Part shown: positions 61,795 to 64,000 of the stretch, one piece after another
How the letters are laid out: each line of letters opens with the position of its first letter
Position numbering within the stretch: position 1 is the first letter of the stretch
Assembly: GCF_000971135.1 (NCBI RefSeq)
Contig: NZ_BBLW01000002.1
Location: forward strand, 186,001 to 250,000
Source: Demequina phytophila
GTDB taxonomy: Bacteria > Actinomycetota > Actinomycetes > Actinomycetales > Demequinaceae
DNA length: 64,000 bases
Direction of reading: 5' to 3'
Translations under genes and position numbers: made by a program
The notes under the pieces: generated by a model
The model's database searches: none
What the model was told of the DNA's origin: nothing
The model's input: the letters and a program-made list of their open reading frames with translations, nothing else

Positions 61795-64000
61795 GTGACC
61801 ACAGAATCTGTCCGCTCTCTCCGCCGAGAGACCGTCATCCTCGATGGCTGGGCCTTCGCCCCCACCGAGCTCCCGCTCGACTCGACCTGGGAGCAAGTCG
61901 CCGAGGCCGGCGCCGAGGTGGCGCTCCCGCACACATGGAACGCCGTCGACGGCCAGGCGGGTGGTGAGTACCGTCGCGGCCGCTCGACCTACGCTCGCCG
62001 CATCGTTGCCGACGCCGAGTCCGCCGAGACCTGGGTCGAGTTCGAGGGCGTGAACTCGACCGCCCTCGTCTCCATGGGTGGGCAACTGCTCCGCCAGCAC
62101 GACGGCGGGTACTCGACCTTCCGGGTGTGCCTCACCGACGCTCTCGTGGACGGCGAGGGGACGCTGGTCGTGGTGGTCGACAACGCCGCCAACGAGACCG
62201 TCTATCCGCAGCAGGCGGACTTCACGTTCTATGGCGGGATCTACCGCGACGTGCGCCTCATCGGCGTCCCCGCGACTCACTTCGACCTCGCCGACGGCGG
62301 GCCCGGTCTCACCGTCACTCCTGCGCTCGCGGGCGAGCGCGCCGACGTCGCGCTGACCGCCGGCGTGGTTGGCGCGACCGAGGGCGCCGTGGTCAGGTTC
62401 GCCATCGACGGCGAGTCGGACGTCACGGTGCCGGTGGTCGACGGCGTGGCGCTGGCCGCGCTCACGATCGACCAGGTGCGGCGCTGGCACGGCGTGCGCG
62501 ACCCGCACCGGTACACCGCTCGGGCCGAGGTGCTCGTCGGCGACCAGTTGGTCGACGCGGTCGAGCTGCGGTTCGGCTGCCGCGAGTTCAGCATCGACGC
62601 TCAGCGCGGCTTCCTTCTCAACGGCGAGGAGTACCCCCTGCGAGGCGTGTCCCGCCACCAGGACTTCGAAGGCGTCGGCAACGCCATCACCGAGGGCATG
62701 AAGCAGACCGACCTCGCGCTCATCAAGGAGATCGGCGCCACCACGGTGCGCCTCGCGCACTACCAGCACGATCAGCGCTTCTACGACCTCTGCGACGAGG
62801 CGGGCCTGGTGGTGTGGGCCGAGATCCCGCAGATCACAGTCTTCCTGCCGGGCGCGGTCGCTAACGCCCGCGACCAGCTCACCGAGCTCATCGTCCAGAA
62901 CCGCCACCACGCGAGCATCGTCTGCTGGGGGCTGTCGAACGAGATCACCCTGGCCGGCGCCGGCGAGGACGTCCAGGAGGCACACCGGGACCTCAACGAC
63001 CTTGCGCACGAGCTCGATGCCACCCGACCCACCGTCATGGCCAACCTGTTCCTGCTCGAGACCGACCACCCTCTGGTCACGCTGCCCGACGTCATGTCGT
63101 ACAACCTCTACTTCGGCTGGTACGTGGGTGAGGCCCCGGACAACGACACCTGGCTCGACGACTTCCACGCGGCCCACCCCACGACCCCGATCGGCCTGTC
63201 CGAGTATGGTGCCGACGCGAACCCTCGCTACCAGTCCGCCACTCCCGCCAAGGGCGACTACACGGAGACCTACCAGGCGCTCTACCACGAGCACATGGTC
63301 GAGATGATCGAGCAGCGACCGTGGCTCTGGGCGACCCACGTGTGGAACCTCGCCGACTTCGGCTCCGCCGGACGCGACGAGGGCGGCGTGACCGGGCGCA
63401 ACCAGAAGGGCCTGGTCTCCTTCGACCGGTCGCTGAAGAAGGACGCCTTCTACGTCTACAAGGCGGCCTGGTCCACGGAGCCATTCGTCCACGTCGCCGG
63501 ACGCCGCCGCCCCGATCGCGCCGAGCCCATGACCGAGGTGGTCGTGTACTCGAACCAGCCTGCCGTGACCCTGGTCGTGGACGGCGTCGAGCACGCCACC
63601 GTGACGGGCGAGCGCGTATTCCGCTTCCAGGTGCCGCTCACCGCGGAGCACCAGATCACCGCCCGCACGGGCGAGCTGGAGGACAGCATCACGATCCGGA
63701 AGGTCGAACACGCCCCCGACGCCGAGGTGATGCCGACCACCACCATCTCCAACTGGTTCGACAAGGCCGAGCTCCCGACCCCCGAGGGCTTCTTCTCCAT
63801 CCATGACACGCTCGCGGACATCAAGAAGTCCGAGGCCGGGGCGCAGCTTCTCGCGTCTGTCATGGAGGCGGTGGCCACCAGCCGCGGCGAGGTGGGGCGC
63901 GGGGTCGAGATCCCGCCGGCCATGCAGGCGATCGTCGACCGCATGAGCGTCGAGAAGCTCCTCCAGCAGGCGGGAGGGGTGCCGATCGAGCAGGTCGCGG
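61795..64000 (+). CDS. glycoside hydrolase family 2, 3'-truncated by the window
   Basis: The frame is open from the GTG at 61795 (AAGGAG 6 nt upstream) to the last base, at least 735 residues. It has the N-terminal sugar-binding domain (LPHTWNAVDGQAGGEYRRG), the barrel with acid/base E383 (LSNEIT) and nucleophile E470 (LSEYGAD). An N-x-K motif lies at N536-K538 (GRNQKGLVSFDR), as used by glucuronidases for the carboxylate, although galactosidase-type GH2 enzymes can carry a similar NxKG. The C-terminus has a helical tail like that of the GH3 enzyme. No signal peptide. Controlled by the divergent AraC. Confidence 0.92.
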   Translation, partial: MTTESVRSLRRETVILDGWAFAPTELPLDSTWEQVAEAGAEVALPHTWNAVDGQAGGEYRRGRSTYARRIVADAESAETWVEFEGVNSTALVSMGGQLLRQHDGGYSTFRVCLTDALVDGEGTLVVVVDNAANETVYPQQADFTFYGGIYRDVRLIGVPATHFDLADGGPGLTVTPALAGERADVALTAGVVGATEGAVVRFAIDGESDVTVPVVDGVALAALTIDQVRRWHGVRDPHRYTARAEVLVGDQLVDAVELRFGCREFSIDAQRGFLLNGEEYPLRGVSRHQDFEGVGNAITEGMKQTDLALIKEIGATTVRLAHYQHDQRFYDLCDEAGLVVWAEIPQITVFLPGAVANARDQLTELIVQNRHHASIVCWGLSNEITLAGAGEDVQEAHRDLNDLAHELDATRPTVMANLFLLETDHPLVTLPDVMSYNLYFGWYVGEAPDNDTWLDDFHAAHPTTPIGLSEYGADANPRYQSATPAKGDYTETYQALYHEHMVEMIEQRPWLWATHVWNLADFGSAGRDEGGVTGRNQKGLVSFDRSLKKDAFYVYKAAWSTEPFVHVAGRRRPDRAEPMTEVVVYSNQPAVTLVVDGVEHATVTGERVFRFQVPLTAEHQITARTGELEDSITIRKVEHAPDAEVMPTTTISNWFDKAELPTPEGFFSIHDTLADIKKSEAGAQLLASVMEAVATSRGEVGRGVEIPPAMQAIVDRMSVEKLLQQAGGVPIEQVA

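Overview
The window is about 70% G+C with strong actinobacterial signatures: GTG/ATG starts that overlap the previous stop by 1-4 nt, TAGNNT -10 boxes that often sit 6-7 nt before the start codon (leaderless genes), a RecO-UppS-DedA-Zur-Znu-GlyS-Dus-Dgt-DnaG neighbourhood, and a type-2 LeuA. It most resembles a Micrococcales genome (Demequina/Cellulomonas-like). That placement is inference; no 16S or marker comparison was possible.

Positions 1-26.8 kb look like core chromosome. They hold leuA (5' end cut by the window) with a coupled lipoprotein, a convergent DUF4386 gene, an MDR reductase facing a TetR regulator across duplicated operators, and recO and uppS. Next comes a zinc block on the minus strand (znuA-znuC-znuB-zur-DedA) behind a Zur box, then glyS and a yibE/F membrane gene. 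A 450-nt non-coding region follows, carrying several strong hairpins including a 113-nt branched RNA candidate. After it come dus, a DHFR-like gene, dgt, a four-gene overlapping membrane operon (DUF6941, two unknown membrane proteins, DUF368), dnaG, a VOC protein, tRNA-Asn, csbD and tRNA-Met(CAT). This part ends with a MarR-controlled CoA-ester operon (SDR, amidohydrolase, MaoC hydratase, AMP ligase).

Positions 27-64 kb form one large carbohydrate locus. A GH2 enzyme and an MFS transporter sit behind two tandem LacI-type operators, followed by a LacI regulator. The centre is a complete D-glucuronate route: UxaC, UxuB, UxuA, KDG kinase and KDPG aldolase. It is accompanied by a sugar-phosphate-isomerase-like protein, a GH43 enzyme and a family-5 ABC importer in which a permease and an ATPase are fused. 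A second LacI regulator lies in the middle, and five matches to one operator pattern (TTGGCAA-N-CGGTTGCCAA-like) lie before its own gene, uxaC, eda, the binding protein and the permeases. Downstream are GH1, SDR, GH3, a UidA-type beta-glucuronidase with intact active-site and uronate-binding residues, a Gfo/Idh/MocA dehydrogenase and a GH43-like enzyme with carbohydrate-binding domains. A MarR regulator with a GH78 alpha-L-rhamnosidase, a decayed dehydrogenase pseudogene, and an AraC regulator facing a GH2 enzyme cut by the window end complete the locus. Together they suggest uptake and stepwise trimming of plant- or algal-type glycosides containing glucuronate, rhamnose, glucose and probably xylose or arabinose, with glucuronate converted to pyruvate and glyceraldehyde-3-phosphate.

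A decamer, GGACGATGCG, occurs at least 22 times in the window, 11 in each orientation and 8 of them in intergenic gaps. It is denser in the core half than in the sugar locus.
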